A DNA stretch of 9,163 nucleotides. Origin: an uncultured Prevotella sp. (GTDB lineage Bacteria; Bacteroidota; Bacteroidia; Bacteroidales; Bacteroidaceae). The stretch covers positions 1 through 9,163 of the forward strand of contig CAKQFF010000070.1 in the NCBI GenBank assembly GCA_934230685.1, in the 5' to 3' direction. Positions within the stretch are counted from its first letter, which is position 1. Each line of letters begins with the position of its first letter. This document shows positions 1 through 6,786 of this stretch, one piece after another. The notes beneath the pieces were generated by a model, which saw only the letters and a list, made by a program, of their open reading frames with translations, was not told the DNA's origin and ran no database searches. A program made the position numbers and the translations under genes.

Positions 1-63
1 CTCTGCCTTAATTTTGATGGGTAACTATCAATTTGTTACTTTTTGAAATGTTAAAGGATTTTT
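1..63. other. Left-edge sequence with stops in all plus frames
   Basis: These 63 bases contain stop codons in all three plus-strand frames (TAA at 9-11 and 22-24, TGA at 15-17 and 44-46, TAA at 52-54). They therefore do not supply the missing signal peptide of the following gene by a simple frameshift. A short GTAAC (21-25) / GTTAC (35-39) inverted repeat followed by a T run could be the end of an upstream transcript, but it is weak. Nothing else is recognisable. Confidence 0.4.
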
Positions 64-1524
64 GTGGACAGTAGTGTCTTCGGATATATATTCCCTACAA
101 CTATCGACGGTACAGTTGAGCGTTATGTAGAGGGAAGTAATGGAGAAGTGTATATCCAGAATGCCATTGGCACAATACCATCGGGCTCTTGGATTAAGGG
201 CTATAAAGCAGAGGGCGACACCATTAAGTTCAACTTCCCTCAGAAATACTATGTTCAGGATGCTACTGATGACGATGGCAATCCTACAGGCGAGAAGGAA
301 TATTTCTACGCTTTCCGTGCTGTCTTGAATCAGGAAGGCAACTCTATAGTCCCAGATTCTACCTCGCAGACTATGAGCTACGTGCTCCGCAACGACTCGC
401 TCATCCGTGTAGACAATCTTGACAATGATGTTTACCTTGCACTCTGTGCTGACGATGGTGGTTGGACTGGATATGCCGACTACTATCAGGCATGGTACAA
501 GATGAAGGAGACAGCAAGTGTTCCTCCAGCAACAGCTGAGGTATCGAAGTATCAGGTTGACTACATCAACACTGACGGTCAGGAAGACGCTCGCATAATC
601 AACCTGGCAATTGACGGCAACGATTTGTATCTTGGCAATCTTTCGGACAATGCTCCTGAAAACTGGGCTAAGGGTAAGATTGACGGTGACAAGGCTGTCT
701 TCGAAGGTAAGATTTATATGGGTGTAGACACTGTGAACCAAATGCATACTTTCTTCGCTGCATTGGGTAGTAAGAAGATTTGGGACGAAATGTATGGACA
801 GGAAGTTGACAGCTTCTACTTCGAGAAGTCTATATCGTTTGATTATGACGCTGCTGCCAAGACATTGAAGTCTGACGGTATGTTTGATGTAAACAACGGT
901 TTGAATTCTGTATACTCAGTAGTGTCTTATGAGGCTCCGCAGATGAAGTCGTGGGTAGAGATTCCAGCAAGTCCTAAGGATCCTGAGTTGCTGCAGTTCG
1001 TGTCATTTGATGAGGCCCGTGGCTATGGTGCTCTCCAGTTCTGGTTTGAGAAGAATTCGGTTGACGGCAACTTGCTTGATCCCAATAAGCTATACTACAA
1101 TGTATACTTCGATGGCGATTTGTTCACAGCTTATCCCGATGAGTATCAGAATATTTCTGAGGAGATTACTGATATCCCGTATTACTTCTCTGACAATTCA
1201 TTTGACTTTATTGCAAGTGGCGACATGCACACATTGTACTACTACATGACTGGATTCACAAAGCTTGGCATTCAGACATTCTATAAGGATGGTGACAAGG
1301 TGTACAAGTCAAACCTCGTAGAGTATGCTATTGACGAGGAAGGCAACTTCACTCCTATCGAGACAGCTATTAAGGGTGCAACAGCCGAGAGCAACACAGT
1401 CAAGAGCGTAAGCTTCAGCGACCTCAGCGGTCGTCGCGTAAGCAACCTTGCAAGTGGTGTATATCTCAAGACCATGAAGATGGCCGACGGTACACAGAAG
1501 ACTGTGAAGGTTGTAAAGAAGTAA
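64..1524 (+). CDS. Secreted-type repeat protein with T9SS-like C-terminal tail, N-terminus apparently missing
   Basis: The protein is 486 aa from a GTG at 64; an in-frame TAA at 52-54 prevents extension, and the first in-frame ATG is only at residue 104. AAAGGA at 53-58 could serve as a ribosome site. Two related beta-rich modules are visible: residues ~14-65 (GEVYIQN...GSWIKGYKAEGDTIKF) and ~164-216 (NDLYLGN...ENWAKGKIDGDKAVF). A third, different module spans ~301-425 (PKDPELLQF, YYNVYFDGDLF, DIPYYF, LGIQTFY). Residues ~447-486 (FSDLSGRRVSNLASGVYL, ending KTVKVVKK) resemble a type A Por/T9SS sorting domain. This overall pattern occurs in poorly characterised Bacteroidales surface proteins. 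No signal peptide precedes the first module, although a T9SS cargo needs one, so the gene may be 5'-truncated, frameshifted or mis-assembled at the window edge. No enzymatic motif is seen. The reading frame is certain; function is unknown. Confidence 0.75.
   Translation: MDSSVFGYIFPTTIDGTVERYVEGSNGEVYIQNAIGTIPSGSWIKGYKAEGDTIKFNFPQKYYVQDATDDDGNPTGEKEYFYAFRAVLNQEGNSIVPDSTSQTMSYVLRNDSLIRVDNLDNDVYLALCADDGGWTGYADYYQAWYKMKETASVPPATAEVSKYQVDYINTDGQEDARIINLAIDGNDLYLGNLSDNAPENWAKGKIDGDKAVFEGKIYMGVDTVNQMHTFFAALGSKKIWDEMYGQEVDSFYFEKSISFDYDAAAKTLKSDGMFDVNNGLNSVYSVVSYEAPQMKSWVEIPASPKDPELLQFVSFDEARGYGALQFWFEKNSVDGNLLDPNKLYYNVYFDGDLFTAYPDEYQNISEEITDIPYYFSDNSFDFIASGDMHTLYYYMTGFTKLGIQTFYKDGDKVYKSNLVEYAIDEEGNFTPIETAIKGATAESNTVKSVSFSDLSGRRVSNLASGVYLKTMKMADGTQKTVKVVKK
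1498..1524 (+). repeat. Copy 1 of a 27-bp repeat encoding the KTVKVVKK-stop tail
   Basis: The last nine codons of the first gene match the last nine codons of the next gene (3473-3499) at 25 of 27 bases. Both differences are silent third-position changes in valine codons. The sequence encodes the basic end of the putative T9SS C-terminal domain. The similarity is probably selection or shared ancestry of the sorting tail, not a mobile repeat. Confidence 0.7.
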
Positions 1525-1568
1525 TTAAGACTTATAAAAACAGAGAAAAGAGTCTTTTAACATAAATG

Positions 1569-1624
1569 GAAAATGGCATTCACCCTATATATTATATTAT
1601 GTGTATAGTGGGGGTGCCATTTTC
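1569..1624 (+). terminator. Hairpin between the two secreted-protein genes (terminator or 5' leader structure)
   Basis: The arm GAAAATGGCA (1569-1578) is perfectly complementary to TGCCATTTTC (1615-1624), giving a 10-bp stem. Further G-U and C-G pairs are possible inward, around an A/T-rich loop. The A-tract/T-tract flanks resemble an intrinsic terminator for the gene ending at 1524. However, the right arm ends only 24 bp before the next start (1649), and no TTTG or TAnnTTTG promoter element is present in 1525-1648. It could therefore equally be a leader or attenuator of the downstream gene. A weaker inverted repeat (AAGACT 1527-1532 / AGTCTT 1551-1556) lies just upstream. Confidence 0.5.
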
Positions 1625-1648
1625 TGTAACAATAAAAACACGAAGGTT

Positions 1649-3499
1649 ATGAAGAATAACAAATGTATACTCAATTCCATGCTGCTTGTGGCGGCTTTGT
1701 CAGGATTCTGTGATTCCGCTTATGCTGACAACGGCAAGATTGTATTCAGTGGCAATATGGGTTCGTCGTCGTTGGTGGCTTATGGCACACAGAAGAAGGA
1801 GAACTATGATGTGGCTGTGATGCTTGCCGACAAGAGTCTCAAGGGCAAGAAGATTTCGGCTATACGCGCTCCATTCCAGAGCAGCGACAAAATAAGCAAT
1901 GTGAAGGTGTGGATTAGCAAAAAGCTCACGGTTGAGAGCAAGAAGAATGTGCCCGATGTGATGAGTCTCGACGCTACGTTCGACGGCAATACAGCATCAG
2001 CCACTCTTGCTACTCCTTACACTATCGACAGCGACACTCTGTATGTGGGCTATTCGTTCAACGTGGATGCGGTAAGCTCTACCACCAAATATCCAGTGGT
2101 TTTGGTTGAGGATAAGAGTGAGGCAGGATTCTTCCTCCATACATCGCGCACTTACATGAAATGGAAGGATAAGTCGAATATTGGTTCTTCGGCTCTTGAA
2201 GTTGACATTTCTGGCGTTGAGGCCAATGCTGCCAATATCTCTGAGATTGGAACTGTGTATGGACAGGTGAACACAACCACCGATCTTACTCTTAGTATTA
2301 AGAACCATGGCTATAATGGCGTTAAGTCGTTCAGCTACAGCTATACGGCGGGCGACGTGAATGGTTCGGGCCAGGTGGAGCTTGACAAGCCGCTGCCAGC
2401 TATCTTCAACGCTTCGACTGACGTGACCATCAAGCTTGACGAGATTGCAGCAAAGGGTACTTATCCGCTTAAGCTTACCATTGACAAGGTGAATGGCGAG
2501 GCTAACAGCGAGGCTATTGCTAATGAGGGCAAGTTTGTAGTGTTCAACGTTATGCCTAAGCACAATCCGGTAATGGAGGAATATACTGGTACATGGTGCG
2601 GATGGTGTCCGCGTGGATACGTTGCCTTGAAACTTATGAACAAGTATCATTCCGATTTTATCGGACTTTCTTATCATAATGGTGATGCAATGGAGGTGAT
2701 GCCTTCTACTAACTTCCCGTCAAGTGTGTCTGGATTCCCAACAGCTGATATGGACCGTGCTTTTGGTGCAAGTGTTGACCCATATTACGGAGCTTCAAAC
2801 TCTGGTTTCGGCATTGAGGATATTTGGAAGGCACAGGCTAAGAAGCTTGCTCCTGCAGCAGCTGCTGTTGAGGCAAGTTATAAGGATGGCGAGAAAAAGA
2901 TTGCCGCTAAGGCAACATTCGTATTCCTTGAGGATTTGACAGATGCTGATAAGTATAAGGTGGAGTTTGTGCTCGTTGCCGACGACCTTCACGGAACAGG
3001 TTCTGCATGGGAGCAGCACAACTATTATACAGAAGCCAACGCAGGATCAATGCCTTCGCCAGAGGCTGACCCGTTCTTTGCAGGAAATTCTGTTATCCCA
3101 GGTCTTCATTTCGATGATGTTGTAGTAGCAACAACTCGTCTTGCAGGTGGACTCGTATCGCTGCCAGCAACAGTTAAGGCCGATGAGCCAGTAGAGGTGG
3201 AAGGTGAGTTTGAGACGGCTAAGGTTGTCAGCACCTCTGGAGAGTCACTCATCCAGGACACTTCAAAGATGCGTGTAGTAGCTTTGCTGCTCAATGCCGA
3301 CGGTACTATAGCAAATGCTGCCAAGGCAAATGTTGAGGGTTATACCACTGGTATCTCTACCATCAACAACAATGCTGGCACAACAGATGTTCCGGTTGCA
3401 TTGTATGATGTTCAGGGTCAGCGTCTCGGCTCTATGCAGAAGGGTGTGAACATTGTGAAGTATGCTTCAGGCAAGACTGTTAAGGTTGTGAAGAAGTAA
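1649..3499 (+). CDS. Omp28-like secreted thioredoxin-fold protein with T9SS-type tail
   Basis: The protein is 616 aa. I place the start at the ATG at 1649, because a good signal peptide follows directly (basic MKNNK, a hydrophobic stretch, likely cleavage AYA|D after residue 26). The open frame reaches back to GTG 1601, but that would put 16 extra residues before the signal and begin inside a hairpin. Residues ~27-300 form beta-rich domains without known motifs. Residues ~305-500 carry the Omp28/thioredoxin-like part: EEYTGTWCGWCPRG with a CxxC pair (Cys317, Cys320) and a likely cis-proline in GFPT (Pro364). Residues ~583-616 (ALYDVQGQRLG, ending KTVKVVKK) look like a type A T9SS sorting domain. 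The family is known as Bacteroidetes outer-membrane or secreted proteins. A disulfide or redox role is inferred from the CxxC and is unproven. It follows the other tail-bearing gene by 124 bp. Confidence 0.85.
   Translation: MKNNKCILNSMLLVAALSGFCDSAYADNGKIVFSGNMGSSSLVAYGTQKKENYDVAVMLADKSLKGKKISAIRAPFQSSDKISNVKVWISKKLTVESKKNVPDVMSLDATFDGNTASATLATPYTIDSDTLYVGYSFNVDAVSSTTKYPVVLVEDKSEAGFFLHTSRTYMKWKDKSNIGSSALEVDISGVEANAANISEIGTVYGQVNTTTDLTLSIKNHGYNGVKSFSYSYTAGDVNGSGQVELDKPLPAIFNASTDVTIKLDEIAAKGTYPLKLTIDKVNGEANSEAIANEGKFVVFNVMPKHNPVMEEYTGTWCGWCPRGYVALKLMNKYHSDFIGLSYHNGDAMEVMPSTNFPSSVSGFPTADMDRAFGASVDPYYGASNSGFGIEDIWKAQAKKLAPAAAAVEASYKDGEKKIAAKATFVFLEDLTDADKYKVEFVLVADDLHGTGSAWEQHNYYTEANAGSMPSPEADPFFAGNSVIPGLHFDDVVVATTRLAGGLVSLPATVKADEPVEVEGEFETAKVVSTSGESLIQDTSKMRVVALLLNADGTIANAAKANVEGYTTGISTINNNAGTTDVPVALYDVQGQRLGSMQKGVNIVKYASGKTVKVVKK
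3473..3499 (+). repeat. Copy 2 of the 27-bp repeat encoding the KTVKVVKK-stop tail
   Basis: This partner of 1498-1524 has 25 of 27 identical bases and encodes the identical final eight residues plus a TAA stop. Confidence 0.7.
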
Positions 3500-3525
3500 G
3501 AATAAGTTTCGATAAGTTATAATGC

Positions 3526-3562
3526 AATTAGGGGGTGCGGCTTAAAACCGTACCCCCTAATT
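3526..3562. terminator. Bidirectional hairpin terminator between convergent genes
   Basis: The arms 3526-3540 (AATTAGGGGGTGCGG) and 3548-3562 (CCGTACCCCCTAATT) form a 15-bp stem with one G-U pair and a 7-base loop (CTTAAAA). It lies 26 bp after the Omp28-like stop and 23 bp after the stop of the opposing kinase gene. It can therefore end both transcripts. The T-tracts beyond the stem are modest. Confidence 0.8.
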
Positions 3563-3585
3563 ATATTCTGTTTGTTCTGTTGTTC

Positions 3586-4674
3586 TTATTTGTTCAGTCC
3601 CTCGATAAACTGCTTCATCTCAGCCTCGTGCTCCTTAGCCTTGAGGAAGAGGTGCCACTGGTTCTTGGCACGCACAAGGTTGTGCTCAGGATACTTGCAC
3701 TTCCAGTAGTGGTCGCCATTGAGGTAGTCCCAAAGGAAGCGTACAGCCTGCATATATGGGAACAGCTCTGCAGCGTAGGGCAGGAGAGAGATTTCAAGCG
3801 GAGTGAGGAATGAAGATGCCGACTCTACATAGCCGCGTGTGAAAGCCTCGAAGATGTCCATACGGAAGTCTATCTTCTCGAACTCAGGAGAGTCCTCTGC
3901 GATAGTGTTGGCAGCTGTGCGAAGGAAGTCGCCGTAGTCGCTTACGAAGAGCGAAGGCATAACAGTGTCGAGGTCGATGACGCAAAGCACACGTCCTTCC
4001 TTGTCGAACATCATGTTGTTCACCTTAGTGTCGCAGTGGCACACATGCTTCTGGAGCTTGCCATCGCGGAACAAGCGCTCGCCAAGACACATCTCCTCGC
4101 TATATTTCTCAAGCTGGTCGATAAAGTCCTGAACACCGGCTACACGTCCTGCGCGGTCTTCCTTGACAGCCTGGCGAAGCTGGTCGCGACGAAGTTCCAT
4201 ATTATGGAAGTCTGGGATTGTCTCACCAAGATGGTCGGTGATGTCAGCCACCTGAGCCTCGAACTTACCAAAGGCCTTACCTGCATGGTAAGAGTATTCA
4301 GGGTTGACAGTCTCCACTGTCACAGCATCAGGAATGAACATGGAGATGCGCCAGTACTTGCCCTCCTCGTCCTTGATGTAGGTCTTGCCGTTGTCGGCCT
4401 TGATGAATGTAAGCACACGACGGTCGATATCATCGGCGCCCTCCTTTACAAGCTGCTCGCGGATGTGTGTTGTCACTTCCTCGATGTTGTGCTGCAAGAG
4501 GTCTACGTCGGTGAATATAGAGTCGTTGATGCGCTGGAGCACATAGTCAGGAGCGTTGTCTTCAACGGTATTCACTTTGTAAGTGTCGTTGATGAGTCCG
4601 TTGCCAAGAGGCTTCACCTCTGCCACGGTGCCATTGATTTGAAAATGGCCGATAATTTGTTTGAGATTGTCCAT
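3586..4674 (-). CDS. N-acetylhexosamine 1-kinase-like phosphotransferase (NahK family)
   Basis: The 362-aa protein matches the bifidobacterial NahK layout (about 359 aa) along its whole length. NahK phosphorylates GlcNAc or GalNAc at C1 using ATP. The fold is that of aminoglycoside/choline kinases. Visible motifs are the N-lobe PLGNGLINDTY (22-32) and YVLQRINDSIF (44-54), the catalytic loop HCDTKVNN (213-220, catalytic Asp215, metal-binding Asn220), the metal-binding IDLDTVMP (233-240, Asp234), DYGDFLR (246-252) and the C-terminal KYPEHNLVR (327-335). NahK has HND where this protein has HCD. Relatives in Prevotella have, as I recall, also been labelled mucin-desulfating proteins, a label I would not carry over. 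The protein is probably cytoplasmic and feeds salvaged host-glycan hexosamines toward UDP sugars. It stands alone, with its own promoter at 4760-4790. Exact sugar specificity cannot be read from the sequence. Confidence 0.85.
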   Translation of the reverse strand: MDNLKQIIGHFQINGTVAEVKPLGNGLINDTYKVNTVEDNAPDYVLQRINDSIFTDVDLLQHNIEEVTTHIREQLVKEGADDIDRRVLTFIKADNGKTYIKDEEGKYWRISMFIPDAVTVETVNPEYSYHAGKAFGKFEAQVADITDHLGETIPDFHNMELRRDQLRQAVKEDRAGRVAGVQDFIDQLEKYSEEMCLGERLFRDGKLQKHVCHCDTKVNNMMFDKEGRVLCVIDLDTVMPSLFVSDYGDFLRTAANTIAEDSPEFEKIDFRMDIFEAFTRGYVESASSFLTPLEISLLPYAAELFPYMQAVRFLWDYLNGDHYWKCKYPEHNLVRAKNQWHLFLKAKEHEAEMKQFIEGLNK

Positions 4675-4759
4675 TTTTTTAGTTAGTTATTAAAATAATT
4701 TGTCTCTTTTATCGTTTATATATCATACAGTGCGTAAAGGCATGTGACAATACAATATG

Positions 4760-4790
4760 CAAAAATACGTAAAAACCTCTATTTTACAAA
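4760..4790 (-). promoter_or_regulatory. Bacteroidetes-type promoter for the hexosamine kinase gene
   Basis: On the minus strand, TTTG (4790-4787), a 19-base spacer and TATTTTTG (4767-4760) match the Bacteroidetes housekeeping promoter TTTG-N19-21-TAnnTTTG exactly. Transcription would begin near 4752-4756, giving a leader of about 80 bases that is A-rich just before the ATG at 4674. The element lies in the 145-bp divergent gap shared with the TraB/GumN gene. No equally good plus-strand promoter was found in that gap. Confidence 0.7.
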
Positions 4791-4819
4791 ATAAAGACAA
4801 TCATTTAACAATAAATAAT

Positions 4820-5725
4820 ATGAAGAAATTATTTACATTTTTATTTTTAGCGTTAATTTCCGTTGTTAGTGCCAATGCCCAATTGCTGTACCGTGTGTCG
4901 GGCAATGGGCTTAAGCAGGCTTCGTATGTGTTTGGAACATTCCATATAGCCAACACTTCTTTCGTTGACAAGGTGGCTGGTGTGCAACAGGCTATTGATG
5001 CTACATCGCAGGTGTATGGCGAGATAAAGTGGGACGACATGCTCAATCCAGACACCTTGCGACTGATGCAGAGCAAGATGTTGTTGCCCGAAGGCAAGAC
5101 TTTGAAGACTGTTCTTACGGCCGACCAGTATAAGCGTCTTGATACTGTTGTGACCGGTCTTATGGGCGTAGGTTTCAGCAATCCTATGGTAGAACAGCAA
5201 CTGTCGCTTCTTTCGCCTGCCGCCCTTCTCACTCAGCTGACCATGCTGCAATATCTCAAGGCTCACATGGGCGAGTTTGATCCTACAAACACTATCGACC
5301 AGTATTTCCAAACTCAGGCTAAGAGCAAGAACAAGTTTGTAGGTGGACTTGAGACAGTCTCCTTTGAGGCTGGCGTGCTCTTCGGAACTCCTCTCGACCG
5401 CCAGGTGGTGCAGCTCGACTGCTTCCTTGGCAATCTTGAGTATTATGCACAGCTCACCGAGCGTATGGCTAAAGCCTATTATGCCCAGGACGTGAATGCG
5501 CTCGCTGACGTGATGAATGAGAAACTTTCAGCCACATGCGATGCCACTCCCGAGGAAAATGATATCCTGATAAACAACCGCAATAAGGATTGGGCAAAGA
5601 AGATGCCTACAATTATGTCCACAGCTCCTACGCTATTCGTTGTTGGTGCAGGTCATTTGCCTGGTGACAAGGGTATCCTGAAACTCTTGCAGAATGCGGG
5701 ATATACGGTAGAGGCTGTGAAATGA
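4820..5725 (+). CDS. Exported TraB/GumN-family protein
   Basis: The protein is 301 aa from ATG 4820, chosen because MKKLFTFLFLALISVVSANA is a clear signal peptide (cleavage near residue 20/21). Starting at ATG 4757 would add 21 polar residues ahead of it. The family signature is present: an N-terminal GTFH (39-42) in YVFGTFHIA, a conserved glutamate candidate in GGLETVSFE (Glu178), and near the C-terminus GAGHLPGDKG (276-285) followed by LLQNAGYTVEAVK. Eukaryotic TIKI proteins of this superfamily are metal-dependent proteases that use two GxxH motifs and a glutamate, and both GxxH motifs are intact here. Bacterial members are mostly uncharacterised. Peptidase activity and periplasmic or envelope location are inferences. 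Its stop is 13 bp before the alpha/beta hydrolase gene, so the two are very likely co-transcribed. Confidence 0.85.
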   Translation: MKKLFTFLFLALISVVSANAQLLYRVSGNGLKQASYVFGTFHIANTSFVDKVAGVQQAIDATSQVYGEIKWDDMLNPDTLRLMQSKMLLPEGKTLKTVLTADQYKRLDTVVTGLMGVGFSNPMVEQQLSLLSPAALLTQLTMLQYLKAHMGEFDPTNTIDQYFQTQAKSKNKFVGGLETVSFEAGVLFGTPLDRQVVQLDCFLGNLEYYAQLTERMAKAYYAQDVNALADVMNEKLSATCDATPEENDILINNRNKDWAKKMPTIMSTAPTLFVVGAGHLPGDKGILKLLQNAGYTVEAVK

Positions 5726-5738
5726 TGTTTGTTGAAAT

Positions 5739-6698
5739 ATGAATCGTATGAAAAAGCGATTGATATATTCGTTGGTTGCCTTGCTGGTGGTGTTTGCTGC
5801 TGCCACAACCTATGGCTCGTTTTATCTTGTTGACTATGCCTTGAAGAGTGCGCCGGAGTCTCATCGCAAGAATTGGGGCAAGGCAATGGATTGGTATCCT
5901 GAATTGAAACCTTGGCTCGACAGTATCAAGACGGAAGGAGCATGGAGCGACACGTTTGCCATTATGCCTGATGGCTTGCGTGCGCATGCAGTGTTCATAA
6001 AGTCGCGTAAGGCAGAGGGAAGGACGGCAGTTGTGGTACATGGATATACTAACAATTCCATAGACATGCTGCATATAGCTCGTATATATAATAAGGAGAT
6101 GCACTACAATGTGGTTTTGCCCGACCTTCATGGACACGGCCTATCGCAAGGCGACGACATACAGATGGGATGGTTCGACCGTTTGGATGTATTGAAGTGG
6201 ATTGACCTTGCGCCCAACATGTTTGCTACAGTAGCCGACTCCATGCGTCTTGTGGTGCATGGCATATCGATGGGTGCTGCCACTACAATGTGTGTAAGTG
6301 GCGAACGTACCCCCGATTATGTGAAATGCTTCGTTGAGGATTGTGGTTATACGAGTGCCTGGGACGAGTTTGCCCATGAGTTGCGTGGACGCTTCTCGTT
6401 GCCTGAGTTTCCTTTGCTCTACACAGCCTCATGGCTTACACAGGCCAAGTATGGCTGGAGCTTTAAGGAGGCCTCTCCATTGAAACAGGTTGCCAAATGC
6501 AAGAAACCAATGCTCTTCATTCATGGCGACAAGGACACATTTGTGCCCACATGGATGGTTTATCCGCTTTATGAGGCAAAACCCCAACCCAAGCAACTGT
6601 GGATAGCTCCTGGCAGCGAACATGCCTTTGCCTATCGCGACCATCGTGAGGAGTATATAAAAAAGGTTGAGGCTTTTGTTGGGAAGTATTGTAAATAA
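5739..6698 (+). CDS. Membrane-anchored alpha/beta hydrolase
   Basis: The protein has 319 aa. ATG 5739 is used; ATG 5748 (MKKRLI) is equally possible and removes three residues. Residues ~5-28 form one hydrophobic segment after a basic start, acting as an uncleaved anchor or a signal peptide, so the enzyme probably faces the periplasm. The hydrolase core is complete: HGYTNN (101-106, oxyanion region), DLHGHGLSQG (129-138), nucleophile elbow GISMGA (175-180, Ser177), IHGDKDTFVP (261-270, likely Asp266) and the final histidine in GSEHAF (His295). This is the serine-hydrolase fold used by esterases, acyltransferases and peptidases; the substrate cannot be told. It follows the TraB/GumN gene by 13 bp and its transcript ends at the hairpin at 6702-6743. 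Confidence 0.85.
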   Translation: MNRMKKRLIYSLVALLVVFAAATTYGSFYLVDYALKSAPESHRKNWGKAMDWYPELKPWLDSIKTEGAWSDTFAIMPDGLRAHAVFIKSRKAEGRTAVVVHGYTNNSIDMLHIARIYNKEMHYNVVLPDLHGHGLSQGDDIQMGWFDRLDVLKWIDLAPNMFATVADSMRLVVHGISMGAATTMCVSGERTPDYVKCFVEDCGYTSAWDEFAHELRGRFSLPEFPLLYTASWLTQAKYGWSFKEASPLKQVAKCKKPMLFIHGDKDTFVPTWMVYPLYEAKPQPKQLWIAPGSEHAFAYRDHREEYIKKVEAFVGKYCK

Positions 6699-6701
6699 TT
6701 G

Positions 6702-6743
6702 ATGGTGTGTCAAGAGTCGTAATTACGGCTTTTGACACACCAT
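6702..6743. terminator. Long-stem bidirectional terminator between hydrolase and lpxB
   Basis: The arms 6702-6720 and 6725-6743 (outer ends ATGGTGTGTCAAG and TTTTGACACACCAT) give a 19-bp stem with two G-U pairs and an AATT loop. It starts 3 bp after the hydrolase stop, and lpxB ends at 6787 on the opposite strand. It is well placed to end both convergent transcripts, although the following T-tract is weak. Confidence 0.8.
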
Positions 6744-6786
6744 ATATTGTTGTCAATTGATTGTGGCAATTTTGTGAATAACTTCT

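Noticed and set aside
32..64. TTTG (32-35) with GATTTTTG (57-64) as a promoter for the first gene
   Set aside because: The -7 element has a mismatch, and the start site would fall downstream of the GTG, leaving no usable in-frame start until residue 104. It is probably chance.
28..747. 239-codon minus-strand open frame opposite the first gene
   Set aside because: It lies antisense to a clearly coding frame with recognisable modules. Its translation has no family motif and no credible N-terminus.
1601..1648. GTG at 1601 as the start of the Omp28-like gene
   Set aside because: It would add 16 residues before an obvious signal peptide and lies inside the hairpin at 1569-1624.
1649..1726. Lipoprotein signal at Cys21 of the Omp28-like protein
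   Set aside because: The residues before the cysteine (SGF) do not fit a lipobox, whereas AYA at 24-26 fits ordinary signal peptidase cleavage.
1997..2677. 226-codon minus-strand open frame opposite the Omp28-like gene
   Set aside because: It is a shadow of the plus-strand gene that carries the signal peptide, CxxC motif and sorting tail.
4036..4686. 216-codon plus-strand open frame opposite the kinase gene
   Set aside because: The minus strand encodes a full-length NahK-like protein with catalytic motifs. The antisense frame is only free of stops by codon bias.
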